This document shows positions 1 through 5,869 of a DNA stretch of 5,869 bases, piece after piece. The notes beneath the pieces were generated by a model that did not search any database, was not told the DNA's origin, and saw only the letters and a list, made by a program, of their open reading frames with translations. Origin of the DNA: GAS188 sp035949255 (GTDB lineage: Bacteria > Pseudomonadota > Alphaproteobacteria > Rhizobiales > Beijerinckiaceae). The stretch lies in NCBI GenBank assembly GCA_035949255.1, contig DASZIL010000032.1:1-5869 (forward strand), read 5' to 3'. Position 1 is the first letter of the stretch, and the number at the start of each line of letters is the position of its first letter. A program made the position numbers and the translations under genes.

Positions 1-2484
1 GCGATCAGCGAACTTCTTCGCGGCCAGCTGGCGGAGGGCTTCGCGCGATATGAATGGCGATGGCGAGCGAAGGACGCCGCCCCTCGGCCCGAGTTTCCGA
101 CACCCTGGAAGGGTGAGAATGCGGCAGGCAAACGCTTCCTCATTCACGCCGAGCAGGGCTTCGGCGACACGCTTCAATTCTGCCGCTACCTGCCCCAGTT
201 GCATGCGTGCGGCGCGAGGCTCGTGCTCCTGGCCCCTCCCCCTTTGCTCCCGCTCATCGCGAACAGCATGCCCTGGCTCGAGCTCTCCCCCGGCCCGCGG
301 CCGCCTTCCGACATCCAATCCACGCTTTTGAGCCTCCCGCATTTGTTGAAGACGACGCTCGACACCATCCCGGCGCCGGTCCCTTACATCCACGCACCTT
401 CGCAAGCGATTGCGCACCTGGGCGCGGCGATCGGGCAACGCGCCGAGCTCAAGGTCGGGCTCGCCTGGGCCGGCAACCCCAAGCATTCCCTCGACAAGGA
501 CCGCTCGCTTGCCTTCGCGGCGCTCGCGCCCATCCTCGCGGTGGAAGGCGTCCGCTTCTTCAGCCTCCAAATCGGCGAGGCGGCCCGTGACGCCTCAAAG
601 GATCTCACCGATCTTTCGGCCGAGCTCACCGACTTCGCGCAAACCGCCGGCGCCATCGCTAATCTCGACCTCGTGATTTCTGTCGACACGGCCGTCGCGC
701 ATCTCGCCGGCGCGATGGGCAAGCGCGTCTTCATCATGCTGCCCTTCCTCGCCGATTGGCGCTGGCTCCGCGAACGCGAGGACAGCCCCTGGTATCCGAC
801 GGCGCGCCTGTTTCGGCAAAAAACGCATGGCGATTGGAGACCCGTGGTGATCGACGTCGCGAAAGCGTTGGAGGCTCTCGTCGAGGCCCGTGGCCGCCGA
901 CAACCGAAAGAGAAGGTCGCCGAAGACCCAGGCACGAAAATCGGCGCAACTTCCACGTCCCCGAACCTGCCGGGCGAAACTCTCTCCTTATCGGACCTTC
1001 TCGCGATCGCAGACGAGGATCGCAAGGCCGGCCGTCTCGCGAAAGCCGACGAGCTTTGCCGCCGAATACTCGAGGCCAAGCCCCTTCACCCAGAAACGCT
1101 GCTGCTTCGCGCCGGGATCGCGCAGGATGCGGGCGACCGACCCGCCGCGGTCGCGTTCATGCGCCAGGCGATCGCGACCGACAGCCGCGACCCTTTCTTC
1201 TATTGCAGCCTCGCAGATATGTTCCGCGCCGCCGGGCTCCTCGATGAGGCTCTGGCGGCGAGCCGGCAAGGGCTCGCCGTGCAACCCCATTCCCTCCAGG
1301 CCCTCTATGGGGTCGGCACGATGCTTTGCGCCCGCGGAGAATACCAGGAGGCGATCGATGTTTTGCGGCAGGTCATAGCGCTCGCGCCCGAGGCCTCCGC
1401 GGCTCATATGAACCTCGCCCACGCCTTTCATAAGCTCGCCAGCTTTGATCATGCCGAGACCCATTGGAAACAAGCGATCGCGCTCGATCCTTCTCATGGC
1501 GAGGCCCATAGAAACCTCGGCATGTGCTACCTCCTGCGCGGAAATTTCACGCAAGGATTTTCGCAATATCAATGGCGCTTCCGAATCCAGGATGGTCCTG
1601 CTCGACCCAAGCTCTTGACCCCGTGGGACGGCGGCGATCCGAAGGGCAAGCGCATGCTCATTCACGCCGAGCAAGGCTACGGCGACACCATCCAATTTTG
1701 CCGTTACCTGCTCATCTTGCGCGAAGCGGGCGCGAGGCTAGTTCTGAACGTACCGCGATCCTTGCGCTCGCTCATGGCTCACAGCATGCCCTGGCTCGAG
1801 CTCCAGAATGACCAACCGCCCTCAACCGATTTTCAATCCACGCTTCCCAGTCTCCCGCATCTGTTGAACACAACGCTCGAAACCATTCCGGCGCCGATCC
1901 CCTATATCCAGGCGCCTCCCCAGGCGGTTTCACGCTTCGGTGCGTTGATCGGGCAAGGAGCCGACCTCAAGGTCGGCCTCGTCTGGGCGGGAAACCCCGA
2001 GCATCCGCGCGACAGGGACCGGTCCCTGGCCTTTGCCAAGCTCGCGCCCATACTCGCGGTCGAGGGCGTGCGCTTTTTCAGCCTTCAGGTCGGTGCCGCG
2101 GCGCGTGAAGCTTCGGCGCCCGTCACCGACCTTTCGTCGGAACTCACCGACTTTGCACAAACAGCCGGCGCCATCGCCAATCTCGATCTCGTGATTTCCG
2201 TCGATACAGCCGTCGCCCATCTCGCTGGCGCGATTGGCAAGCGCGTCTTCATCCTCCTGTCCTTCGTTCCGGATTGGCGCTGGCTCCTCGAGCGCGAGGA
2301 CAGCCCCTGGTATCCGACAGCGCGCCTCTTCCGCCAAAGGACACGCGACAATTGGGGGCCAGTGGTGAAGGAGATCGCGGCCGCTTTGGTCGAACTGACG
2401 CAAGGCGCCGTCCGTGGCGACATGAGGCCGCGCCTCTCCGGACAAGAATGTCACAATCAAGCGCTCTCGAAATGCGCGAACTAG
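1..2484 (+). CDS. Multi-module TPR / GT9-like glycosyltransferase protein, 5' end outside window
   Basis: The frame is open from base 1 to the TAG at 2482-2484, giving 827 residues in the window, so the true start lies upstream. The ATG at 199 falls inside a GT domain and is not a believable start. Order by window residue: end of a last TPR (about 1-22), GT domain A (about 36-290), a charged linker rich in Lys, Arg and Glu (about 291-330), six TPRs (about 333-529), GT domain B (about 542-800) and a short tail. Both GT domains show HAEQG(F/Y)GDT, WAGNP.H....RSLAF, RFFSLQ.G, SVDTAVAHLAGA and SPWYPTARLFRQ. This pattern fits GT-B enzymes of the GT9/heptosyltransferase type. In that family an Asp in the N-terminal Gly-Asp motif acts as base and an Asp in the C-terminal DT..HLA motif binds the donor sugar; equivalent Asp residues are at 56 and 229 (A) and 562 and 735 (B). 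No signal peptide or membrane segment is seen, so a cytoplasmic location is inferred. Substrate unknown. Confidence 0.88.
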   Translation, partial: AISELLRGQLAEGFARYEWRWRAKDAAPRPEFPTPWKGENAAGKRFLIHAEQGFGDTLQFCRYLPQLHACGARLVLLAPPPLLPLIANSMPWLELSPGPRPPSDIQSTLLSLPHLLKTTLDTIPAPVPYIHAPSQAIAHLGAAIGQRAELKVGLAWAGNPKHSLDKDRSLAFAALAPILAVEGVRFFSLQIGEAARDASKDLTDLSAELTDFAQTAGAIANLDLVISVDTAVAHLAGAMGKRVFIMLPFLADWRWLREREDSPWYPTARLFRQKTHGDWRPVVIDVAKALEALVEARGRRQPKEKVAEDPGTKIGATSTSPNLPGETLSLSDLLAIADEDRKAGRLAKADELCRRILEAKPLHPETLLLRAGIAQDAGDRPAAVAFMRQAIATDSRDPFFYCSLADMFRAAGLLDEALAASRQGLAVQPHSLQALYGVGTMLCARGEYQEAIDVLRQVIALAPEASAAHMNLAHAFHKLASFDHAETHWKQAIALDPSHGEAHRNLGMCYLLRGNFTQGFSQYQWRFRIQDGPARPKLLTPWDGGDPKGKRMLIHAEQGYGDTIQFCRYLLILREAGARLVLNVPRSLRSLMAHSMPWLELQNDQPPSTDFQSTLPSLPHLLNTTLETIPAPIPYIQAPPQAVSRFGALIGQGADLKVGLVWAGNPEHPRDRDRSLAFAKLAPILAVEGVRFFSLQVGAAAREASAPVTDLSSELTDFAQTAGAIANLDLVISVDTAVAHLAGAIGKRVFILLSFVPDWRWLLEREDSPWYPTARLFRQRTRDNWGPVVKEIAAALVELTQGAVRGDMRPRLSGQECHNQALSKCAN
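106..849 (+). repeat. GT domain copy A
   Basis: First of four homologous GT9-like domain copies. It is bounded here from the Trp codon of the conserved Pro-Trp to the Val-Val pair near the domain end, which lie 738 nt apart. The Gly-Asp-Thr Asp codon is at 166 and the SVDT Asp codon at 685. The last repeat of the preceding TPR array (ELLRGQLAEGFARYEWRW) sits directly upstream, so this is the end of a full module that begins outside the window. Confidence 0.85.
997..1587 (+). repeat. TPR array of module B (6 repeats)
   Basis: Six 34-residue-type helical repeats with the usual TPR pattern of small and aromatic positions ending in Pro, for example ALAPEASAAHMNLAHAF. Repeats begin near LLAIADEDRKAGR, LLLRAGIAQDAG, YCSLADMFRAAG, LYGVGTMLCARG, HMNLAHAFHKL and HRNLGMCYLLRG. 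The array is two repeats shorter than those of modules C and D. Repeat 5 looks like a join of D-type repeats 5 and 7. TPRs generally bind proteins, so this array probably positions an acceptor or partner. Confidence 0.85.
1624..2367 (+). repeat. GT domain copy B
   Basis: Second GT9-like copy, again 738 nt from the Pro-Trp Trp codon to Val-Val, with Asp codons at 1684 (GDT) and 2203 (SVDT). It keeps WAGNP, RSLAF and SPWYPTARLFRQ. One small difference is ILLSF where the other copies read IMLPF, losing a Pro just after the predicted donor-binding helix. The domain is followed by about 40 residues of tail and the stop codon of gene 1. Confidence 0.85.
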
Positions 2485-2587
2485 AAATGCCTCTCATTAG
2501 CGCTGGCCAAGCGCAGGCTCAGCCGCCTTCGCAATTCGAAATGAATCGCTGCACGGCTCGCGGCGGCGCTCGATCTCGCTGACGACC
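2485..2587 (+). other. Gap between the two TPR-GT genes
   Basis: A 103-bp stretch between the TAG of gene 1 and the ATG of gene 2. I see no convincing -35/-10 pair, no GC stem followed by a T-run, and no good Shine-Dalgarno before 2588. A GCCGCC/GGCGGC pair (about 2522-2527 and 2562-2567) has a loop of more than 30 nt and is weak. The same strand and short gap suggest cotranscription. One indel cannot fuse the genes: frame 1 stops at 2482 and frame 2, used by gene 2, is closed by TAG at 2498-2500. Confidence 0.6.
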
Positions 2588-2782
2588 ATGCCCGACGCCA
2601 CCGTTTCCTTCCCGGATCTCCTCGCGATCGCCGACGGCCAACGCAGGGCCGGGCGCTTACGAGAGGCCGACGAGCTCTGCGGCCAGCTCCTCGATATCCG
2701 GCCCGGCCACCCCGACGTGCTCCATCTTCGAGCCCTTATCGCGCATGATGGGGACATAAATCAAAAGCGCTCGAGCTCATGA
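2588..2782 (+). CDS. 5' fragment of gene 2 (module C), cut off by a frameshift
   Basis: As read, a 64-codon ORF starting MPDATVSFPDLLAIADGQ and ending in TGA at 2780-2782. Residues 1-55 match the start of the module B and D TPR arrays (LLAIAD..R.AGRL.EADELC, then LRA.IA.D). The match then breaks into INQKRSSS. The natural continuation (KALELMRQAIAV) is in the next frame, so this is almost certainly the true N-terminus of the protein continuing from 2779 and not a separate small gene. The ATG at 2588 is the only ATG in this frame after the TAG at 2498. It has no clear ribosome binding site, so the start is uncertain and could rely on coupling to gene 1. Confidence 0.6.
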   Translation: MPDATVSFPDLLAIADGQRRAGRLREADELCGQLLDIRPGHPDVLHLRALIAHDGDINQKRSSS

Positions 2783-3420
2783 GGCAAGCGATTGCCGTGA
2801 ACGACAATGAGGCGCATCTCCATTGGAATCTGGCCGAGATCTGCCTCTCCTTCGGACTACTCGACGAGGCACTCAACGAAAGCCGACGAGCCATTGCGTT
2901 GCAGCCGCATTCCCCCAAAGCTCTCAACGTTCTTGGCGCCACGCTATCGGCACGACAACAATACAAGGAGGCGCTTCTACCTCTGCGGCGTGCAATCGCG
3001 CTCGAACCTACGTATGGATCAGCACATTTGAGCCTTGCCTTGGCGCTTGAAGGTCTCGACCGCCTAGACGAAGCGCTTGAAGCCATCAACGAGGCCATAC
3101 GTCTCGGTCCCAAAGCACCAAAGGCCTTTTACTACCGTGGGCGCATTCTTCACCGTATGGGCCGACCGGAAGAAGCCGAGGACGATTGGAACCGCGCACT
3201 TGATCTCGACCCAACCTTTACGCACCCGCAAATAGCACTCAGCAACAGTCGGGGGATCGCTCTTGTTCAAGAGGGCCAATTCGGCCAAGCCGAGGCTCAA
3301 TGGAAGAAGGTTCTTGCGCTTCATCCCACGAACGCGGACGCGAGCACTAATATTGGGATCGCTCAGCTCCTGCGCGGGAACTTTACAGAGGGTTTTTCAC
3401 ATTACGAATCGCGTCTGCGC
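2612..3420 (+). repeat. TPR array of module C (8 repeats, frameshifted in repeat 2)
   Basis: Eight TPRs after frame correction. Their starts read DLLAIADGQRRAGR, LHLRALIAHD, HWNLAEICLSFG, LNVLGATLSARQ, HLSLALALEGLDRL, FYYRGRILHRMGR, SNSRGIALVQEGQ and STNIGIAQLLRGN. Order and spacing match module D repeat for repeat, with one codon of length difference in total once the missing base is added. Repeat 6 has four extra residues at its end in both C and D. Confidence 0.8.
2763..2766 (+). other. Frameshift site, A-run one base short
   Basis: The sequence AATCAAAAGCGCTC joins frame 2 to frame 1. Between the IAHD motif and the Met of MRQAIA there are 29 nt, where modules B and D have 30 nt (10 codons). 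One extra A in the run would read AAT CAA AAA GCG CTC GAG CTC ATG, giving INQKALELM and restoring the TPR. A sequencing or assembly slip, or a real one-base deletion, explains this best. Confidence 0.8.
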
Positions 3421-5869
3421 CGACGGACCACCAAGCTCCCGCCTCAACTCGCCGCCCCTTGGCAAGGCGATGATCCCGCCGGAAAACGTCTTCTCGTTCA
3501 TGCCGAGCAAGGCTTCGGCGACACGCTCCAATTTTGCCGCTACTTGCCTCTCTTGCGGGAGCGTGGCGCGAAGCTCGTTCTCAGCGTCCAACGCCCCTTG
3601 CGCCCGCTCGTTGCCCACAGCATGCCCTGGCTCGAGTTCCACCGAGACACAATGCCCGCGGCCGATTTCCAATGCACCCTCTTGAGCCTTCCGCATCTTT
3701 TGAAAACGACGCCCGACACCATCCCGGCGCCGATCCCTTATATCGACGCGCCTCCCCAAGCGATTTCGCGCCTGGGCGCGGTGATCGGCGAAGGCGACGG
3801 GCTCAAGGTGGGCTTTGCCTGGGCGGGCAACCCCAAGCATATCTTCGACAAGAAACGCTCCCTCGCCTTCGCGCTTCTTGCCCCCCTTCTTTCGCTCAAG
3901 GGCGTGCGCTTCTTCAGCCTCCAAATCGGCGCGGCGGTGCGTGAAGCTTCGGCGCGCATCACCGATCTTGCGCCGGAGCTCACAGACTTCGCGCAAACCG
4001 CCGGCGCCATCGCCAATCTCGACCTCGTGATTTCCGTCGATACGGCCGTCGCCCATCTCGCAGGCGCCATGGGCAAGCCCGTTTGGATCATGCTGCCTTT
4101 CGTTCCGGACTGGCGCTGGCAGCTCGAGCGCAAGGACAGCCCGTGGTATCCGACGGCGCGGCTCTTCCGCCAAAAGACGCGCGGCGATTGGGGCTCCGTG
4201 GTGAGCGACATCGCGATAGCCCTAGGCACTTTGGCCCGACGCGAACCCGACCGACAGGGCTCGCCGCCCGCCAGCATGCCCGCCGAGCGATCGGGGCTGG
4301 CGATCCGGAAGCCGTCCGCGCGCCCGACCCCTTTGAGCCAATCGCCCAGCTGGTTGGAAACGCTGGCGATGGCGGACGAACACCGCAAGGCGGGACGGTT
4401 CGATGAGGCCGACCAGCTTTGCCGTGAAATCCTGAAGCTCAATTCCGCGAGACCCCGTGCATTCTACCTTCGCGCCCGCATCGCGCAGGACGCCGGCAAT
4501 CGACCGGCAGCGATCGAATTCATGAGGCAAGCGATCACCGCCAACGGCCACGACGTCCAATTGTTTTGTGATTTGGCCGAGATGTTCATCGTTGCCGGCC
4601 TCCTGGATGAGGCGCTCGCGGCGAGCCGACGAGCGCTCGCCTTGGAGCCTCGCTCCCCGAAGGCTCTCAATGCGCTCGGCACCACGTTTTGCGCGCGTGG
4701 AGACAACGAAGAGGCAATCTTCCCTCTGCGGCGCGTCATAGCACTCGCGCCCGATTTCGTTGCGGCTCATATGAACCTTGGCCTCGCCTTGCGCGCCTTA
4801 GGGCGTCTCGACGACGCGCTCGAGGCCACGAACGAGGCCATCCGTCTGAGCCCGAACTTTCCGAATGCCTTCTATAACCGAGGCGCCATCCACCAAGAGA
4901 TGGGCCGGCTCGCGGAGGCAAAGGACGATTGGAAACGCACGCTGGTCTTGAACCCCGCCCACAAGGACGCACGCGCAAACCTCTGCTGCGTCGACGGGCT
5001 CACGCTTTATTATGAGCAAGGCCAATTTGACGACGCCGAATCGCATTGGAAACAAGCGATCGCGCTTCGCCCGACGGATGCGGACGCGCATACGAACCTC
5101 GCGTTCAGCTACCTTCTGCGCGGGAAGTTAGCTGAGGGATTTTCGCATTATGAGTGGCGTTCGTCGCGCAAGGACATCAAACACCCGCCTCAGCTTGCGC
5201 CGCCATGGGAAGGCGATGATCCTTCCGGCAAGCGCCTCCTCATTCATACCGAGCAGGGCCTCGGCGACACGATTCAATTCTGCCGCTATTTGGCGATTCT
5301 GCACGAACGCGGCGCAAAGCTCGTTCTGCGCGCTCCGCGGTCCTTACGCTCGCTGATCGCGCACAGCATGCCCTGGCTCGATGTCCAGAGTGACCCAAAG
5401 CCTCCATTCGACATCCAAGCCAGGCTTTTGAGCCTCCCGCATCTGTTGAAGACGACACCGGAAACGATCCCAGCGCCGATCCCGTATCTCCACGCGCCTC
5501 CCCAAGCGATCTCCCGCTTGGGCACGGTGATCGGCGAAGCCGACGGGCTCAAGATCGGACTCATCTGGAGGGGCAGCCCAACACATTTCCGCGACAGCGA
5601 CCGCTCCGTCGCCTTCGCGGCGCTCGCGCCGATTCTTGCAGTCAAGGGCGTGCGCTTCTTCAGCCTCCAGCTCGGCGCGGCGGCGCGTGAAGCTTCGGCG
5701 AGCATCACCGATCTTGCGCTTGAGCTGGCAGACTTCGCGCAAACCGCCGGCGCCATCGCCAATCTCGACCTCGTCATTTCCGTCGACACGGCGGTCGCCC
5801 ATCTCGCCGGCGCCATGGGCAAGCGGGTTTGGATCATGCTGCCTTTCGTTCCCGATTGGCGCTGGCTCC
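2779..5869 (+). CDS. Main part of gene 2: TPR-GT-TPR-GT protein, runs off the 3' edge
   Basis: Open in frame 1 from after the TGA at 2746-2748 to the window end, giving 1030 residues counted from the ATG at 2779. That ATG is the conserved internal Met of MRQAIA in TPR 2, so the biological start is probably 2588 in a frame-corrected gene. Residue order from 2779: rest of TPR 2 through TPR 8 of module C (about 1-214), GT domain C (about 228-485), a Pro/Ser/Arg-rich linker (about 486-523), eight TPRs of module D (about 525-794) and GT domain D (from about 810, incomplete). The predicted Asp residues are at 248 and 421 (C) and 830 and 1003 (D). No signal peptide or membrane helix is visible. By architecture it recalls TPR-bearing protein glycosyltransferases such as OGT (GT41), but the catalytic half has GT9-like motifs. 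Some GT9-related enzymes (the TibC/AAH type) do modify proteins; whether this one does is inference. It probably shares an operon with gene 1. Confidence 0.82.
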   Translation, partial: MRQAIAVNDNEAHLHWNLAEICLSFGLLDEALNESRRAIALQPHSPKALNVLGATLSARQQYKEALLPLRRAIALEPTYGSAHLSLALALEGLDRLDEALEAINEAIRLGPKAPKAFYYRGRILHRMGRPEEAEDDWNRALDLDPTFTHPQIALSNSRGIALVQEGQFGQAEAQWKKVLALHPTNADASTNIGIAQLLRGNFTEGFSHYESRLRRRTTKLPPQLAAPWQGDDPAGKRLLVHAEQGFGDTLQFCRYLPLLRERGAKLVLSVQRPLRPLVAHSMPWLEFHRDTMPAADFQCTLLSLPHLLKTTPDTIPAPIPYIDAPPQAISRLGAVIGEGDGLKVGFAWAGNPKHIFDKKRSLAFALLAPLLSLKGVRFFSLQIGAAVREASARITDLAPELTDFAQTAGAIANLDLVISVDTAVAHLAGAMGKPVWIMLPFVPDWRWQLERKDSPWYPTARLFRQKTRGDWGSVVSDIAIALGTLARREPDRQGSPPASMPAERSGLAIRKPSARPTPLSQSPSWLETLAMADEHRKAGRFDEADQLCREILKLNSARPRAFYLRARIAQDAGNRPAAIEFMRQAITANGHDVQLFCDLAEMFIVAGLLDEALAASRRALALEPRSPKALNALGTTFCARGDNEEAIFPLRRVIALAPDFVAAHMNLGLALRALGRLDDALEATNEAIRLSPNFPNAFYNRGAIHQEMGRLAEAKDDWKRTLVLNPAHKDARANLCCVDGLTLYYEQGQFDDAESHWKQAIALRPTDADAHTNLAFSYLLRGKLAEGFSHYEWRSSRKDIKHPPQLAPPWEGDDPSGKRLLIHTEQGLGDTIQFCRYLAILHERGAKLVLRAPRSLRSLIAHSMPWLDVQSDPKPPFDIQARLLSLPHLLKTTPETIPAPIPYLHAPPQAISRLGTVIGEADGLKIGLIWRGSPTHFRDSDRSVAFAALAPILAVKGVRFFSLQLGAAAREASASITDLALELADFAQTAGAIANLDLVISVDTAVAHLAGAMGKRVWIMLPFVPDWRWL
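3460..4203 (+). repeat. GT domain copy C
   Basis: Third GT9-like copy, complete and 738 nt from the Pro-Trp Trp codon to Val-Val. Asp codons are at 3520 (GDT) and 4039 (SVDT). All other family motifs are present: WAGNPKH, RSLAF, RFFSLQIG and SPWYPTARLFRQ. It shares a 46-nt identical stretch with copy D (3983-4028 and 5729-5774) over the coding region for DFAQTAGAIANLDLV. Confidence 0.85.
4351..5160 (+). repeat. TPR array of module D (8 repeats)
   Basis: Eight TPRs in one uninterrupted frame, starting near WLETLAMADEHRKAGR and ending at GFSHYEWR. Repeats 3 to 5 (LLDEALAASRRALALEP, EEAIFPLRRVIALAP, LDDALEATNEAIRLSP) are near-consensus. The array follows a Pro/Ser-rich linker (about 4237-4350) that probably lets module D move independently of module C. 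Confidence 0.85.
5206..5869 (+). repeat. GT domain copy D, cut by the window end
   Basis: Fourth GT9-like copy. It ends in the window at PDWRWL, about 26 codons before the Val-Val seen in the other copies. Asp codons are at 5266 (GDT) and 5785 (SVDT), at the same offsets from the Trp codon (60 and 579 nt) as in A, B and C. It departs from the others in HTEQGLGDT for HAEQGFGDT and WRGSPTH for WAGNPKH, so its substrate or activity may differ. Confidence 0.82.

Noticed and set aside
384..1079. Long - strand ORFs over GT copies (for example 384-1079, 3397-4173, 3738-4442, 5286-5837)
   Set aside because: They recur at the same place opposite each GT copy and give Arg/Ser-rich or otherwise featureless proteins. 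They are mirror frames of the conserved high-GC coding DNA, not independent genes.
2448..2582. Small + strand ORF from the ATG at 2448 overlapping the end of gene 1
   Set aside because: It is 44 codons with no recognisable domain and no good ribosome binding site. It stops just before gene 2 in another frame, so there is no support beyond being open.
2763..2766. Programmed -1 ribosomal frameshift
   Set aside because: The context T CAA AAG is not a canonical X XXY YYZ heptamer and I saw no strong downstream stem or upstream Shine-Dalgarno stimulator. Not excluded, but less likely than an error or mutation.
2588..2782. A separate small TPR protein of 64 residues
   Set aside because: Its sequence is the exact missing start of the module C TPR array, and one added base fuses it to the downstream frame.
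2881..3420. Lower GC in the module C TPR region as a sign of transfer
   Set aside because: Hand counts gave about 54% GC over 3301-3420, but the matching part of module D (5041-5160) is also low, at about 58%. The dip belongs to the end of the TPR arrays and is not specific to a foreign segment.
1..5869. CRISPR array, tRNA, rRNA, insertion sequence ends or toxin-antitoxin genes
   Set aside because: The repeats present are long coding repeats without spacers. No tRNA-like cloverleaf, transposase or terminal inverted repeat was recognised.
106..5869. GT41 (O-GlcNAc transferase) identity for the catalytic halves
   Set aside because: The TPR plus GT-B layout is similar, but the visible motifs (GDT near the domain start, SVDTAVAHLAGA near the end) resemble GT9 heptosyltransferases, and I saw no GT41 signature motifs.

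Overview
The window is about 5.9 kb of high-GC DNA, coding on the + strand almost throughout. It holds parts of two neighbouring giant genes of one family. Each gene is built from repeated modules: an array of tetratricopeptide repeats (TPRs) followed by a GT-B glycosyltransferase-like domain resembling family GT9 (ADP-heptose:LPS heptosyltransferases). GC content, codon choice and protein style suggest an alphaproteobacterium, perhaps a Rhizobiales/Beijerinckiaceae-Methylocystaceae type. That assignment is inference only, because there is no rRNA or marker gene here.

Layout: gene 1 is already open at base 1 and stops at 2484. It contains the end of module A (last TPR plus GT domain) and all of module B (6 TPRs plus GT domain). 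A 103-bp gap with no evident promoter, terminator or RNA gene follows. Gene 2 starts near 2588 and runs off the right edge. It contains module C (8 TPRs plus GT domain) and module D (8 TPRs plus a GT domain cut by the window end). Module C carries a one-base frameshift in a short A-run at 2763-2766, so the raw sequence gives a 64-codon 5' fragment and a long main ORF that overlaps it by ATGA.

The four GT domains are exactly collinear. The distance from the opening Pro-Trp to the Val-Val near the domain end is 738 nt in all three complete copies, and key Asp codons sit at the same offsets in all four. TPR number and the linkers between modules vary instead. This suggests a family that grew by tandem duplication and is kept similar by strong constraint or gene conversion in the GT part.

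The likely role, by inference, is cytoplasmic: the TPRs hold a protein partner or acceptor and the GT-B domains transfer a sugar. The acceptor, the donor, and whether every domain is active cannot be told from the window. All long ORFs on the - strand, and those in the other + frames, look like shadows of these two genes.
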